This document shows positions 6,042 to 6,678 of a DNA stretch of 6,678 nucleotides, one piece after another. Position 1 is the stretch's first letter; each line of letters starts with the position of its first letter. This DNA comes from Helicobacteraceae bacterium (lineage in GTDB: Bacteria; Campylobacterota; Campylobacteria; Campylobacterales; Sulfurimonadaceae), in contig JALWKG010000041.1 in the NCBI GenBank assembly GCA_027081565.1, positions 823-7,500 on the forward strand, written 5' to 3'. Below the pieces are notes generated by a model. The model made no database searches. It was not told the DNA's origin and was given only the letters and a program-made list of their open reading frames with translations. Position numbers and translations under genes: made by a program.

Positions 6042-6678
6042 TTAGAGTGATGTGTTGGTACTTTTGATGGCGTAAAAACCGTTAGAAGAGGCTTTTGTGA
6101 GGAGTACTTCTTGACCTTGTTTAAAGGTCTCCTCTTCAGAATCGGGCTGGACCATAAAGTAGTGGGTTTGACCATGTTGGTCGGTATATTTTGCTTCAGC
6201 AGGCGCATTTTTGGTTGCAGTACCAAGAGTAATGGTAGCAAGTGCACCGATAAAGCTCTCCTGGGTTAAGGCACTACTTTCATCTCTTGGCATGATCTTT
6301 TGGACAACATTGGTAAAACCGCGTACAAAAGGCAGTGCAATGACAAAGGCAGTTGGTACTGCAAGAAACTGTGGAAGCAGATGCGCACTCAGCGTCTCAA
6401 CAAGATACTGTAAGGTGTATCCAACAACACTAAAAGCTGCTAAAAAGCAGACAAATATAATGAGTACAGGCACTTTACCGAAGTTTATCCATCCTAAAAG
6501 TTTACTCAGGGTAGATTGGGGTGTGTCAGCAGTTGTGATATCAAACTCGTAGTCGGGTAACAAGGTCTCAAGCATTTCGGAGACACCCATACCGATGAGC
6601 ATAGTAATCCCCTCTAAAACAGCGATCATCAACATAAGCACTAATGCCATAGTAAAGATACTGTTTTGGTCTGCGCTC
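6042..6678 (-). CDS. yqiJ: YqiJ-like inner membrane protein with C-terminal OB-fold domain (5' end cut by window edge)
   Basis: Small membrane partner of the flotillin-like YqiK; members of the wider NfeD group are typically encoded next to SPFH proteins and carry a soluble OB-fold domain. The visible 211 residues run from the window edge. Numbering from the in-frame ATG at 6650, hydrophobic segments are about 2-22, 60-83 and 95-116, followed by a soluble domain about 122-200. Hallmarks shared with E. coli YqiJ (from memory) are INFGKVPVL (55-63), PRDESSALTQESFIGALATI (121-140) and the YTDQHGQTHY segment (155-164). The ATG at 6650 is probably not the true start: the frame stays open to the edge, and the nine extra residues SADQNSIFT resemble the E. 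coli N-terminus (FADYNTPYL), so a short N-terminal piece is missing. No protease domain is present, unlike long NfeD proteins. Partner role is inferred from gene order. Confidence 0.9.
   Translation of the reverse strand, partial: SADQNSIFTMALVLMLMIAVLEGITMLIGMGVSEMLETLLPDYEFDITTADTPQSTLSKLLGWINFGKVPVLIIFVCFLAAFSVVGYTLQYLVETLSAHLLPQFLAVPTAFVIALPFVRGFTNVVQKIMPRDESSALTQESFIGALATITLGTATKNAPAEAKYTDQHGQTHYFMVQPDSEEETFKQGQEVLLTKASSNGFYAIKSTNTSL

Noticed and set aside
1..6678. CRISPR array, tRNA or rRNA gene, insertion sequence or phage element
   Set aside because: No regularly spaced repeats, tRNA-like cloverleaf, rRNA sequence, transposase or terminal inverted repeats were seen, and over 95 percent of the window is covered by five recognisable genes.

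Overview
All five genes in this window are on the minus strand, so transcription runs from right to left. The best guess for the host is a member of the Campylobacterota (formerly Epsilonproteobacteria), possibly a free-living Sulfurovum- or Sulfurimonas-type organism. The main reason is the order tig, clpP, def, which matches the order I recall in Helicobacter pylori (HP0795-HP0793) and Campylobacter jejuni (Cj0193c-Cj0191c). The genus is inference only.

Layout, in the direction of transcription: (1) 6678-4323 holds a yqiJ-yqiK pair. yqiJ encodes a small membrane protein with three hydrophobic segments and a C-terminal OB-fold/NfeD-like domain, and its 5' end lies outside the window. yqiK encodes a flotillin-like SPFH protein. 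Only 12 bases separate them. (2) A 137-base gap (4322-4186) carries two small hairpins, the likely tig promoter region and a sequence resembling the HrcA operator CIRCE. (3) 4185-1739 holds tig (trigger factor), clpP (ClpP peptidase) and def (peptide deformylase). tig and clpP overlap by one base and clpP and def are 24 bases apart, so this looks like one operon. (4) A 141-base gap (1738-1598) holds a candidate terminator for that operon and a candidate promoter. (5) 1597-1 holds a membrane-anchored diguanylate cyclase with a periplasmic Cache-type sensor and a GGEEF active site, nearly complete at the left edge.

The genes form three functional units. Tig, ClpP and Def act on proteins at or shortly after synthesis: Tig shields the chain at the ribosome exit, Def removes the N-terminal formyl group, and ClpP with an AAA+ partner destroys failed or regulated products. 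YqiJ and YqiK are a paired membrane-microdomain module. The diguanylate cyclase would turn a periplasmic signal into c-di-GMP. Nothing here is a clearly new system. The most interesting observation is the CIRCE-like sequence upstream of tig, which would place trigger factor under heat-shock control by HrcA. No tRNA, rRNA, CRISPR array or mobile element was seen.
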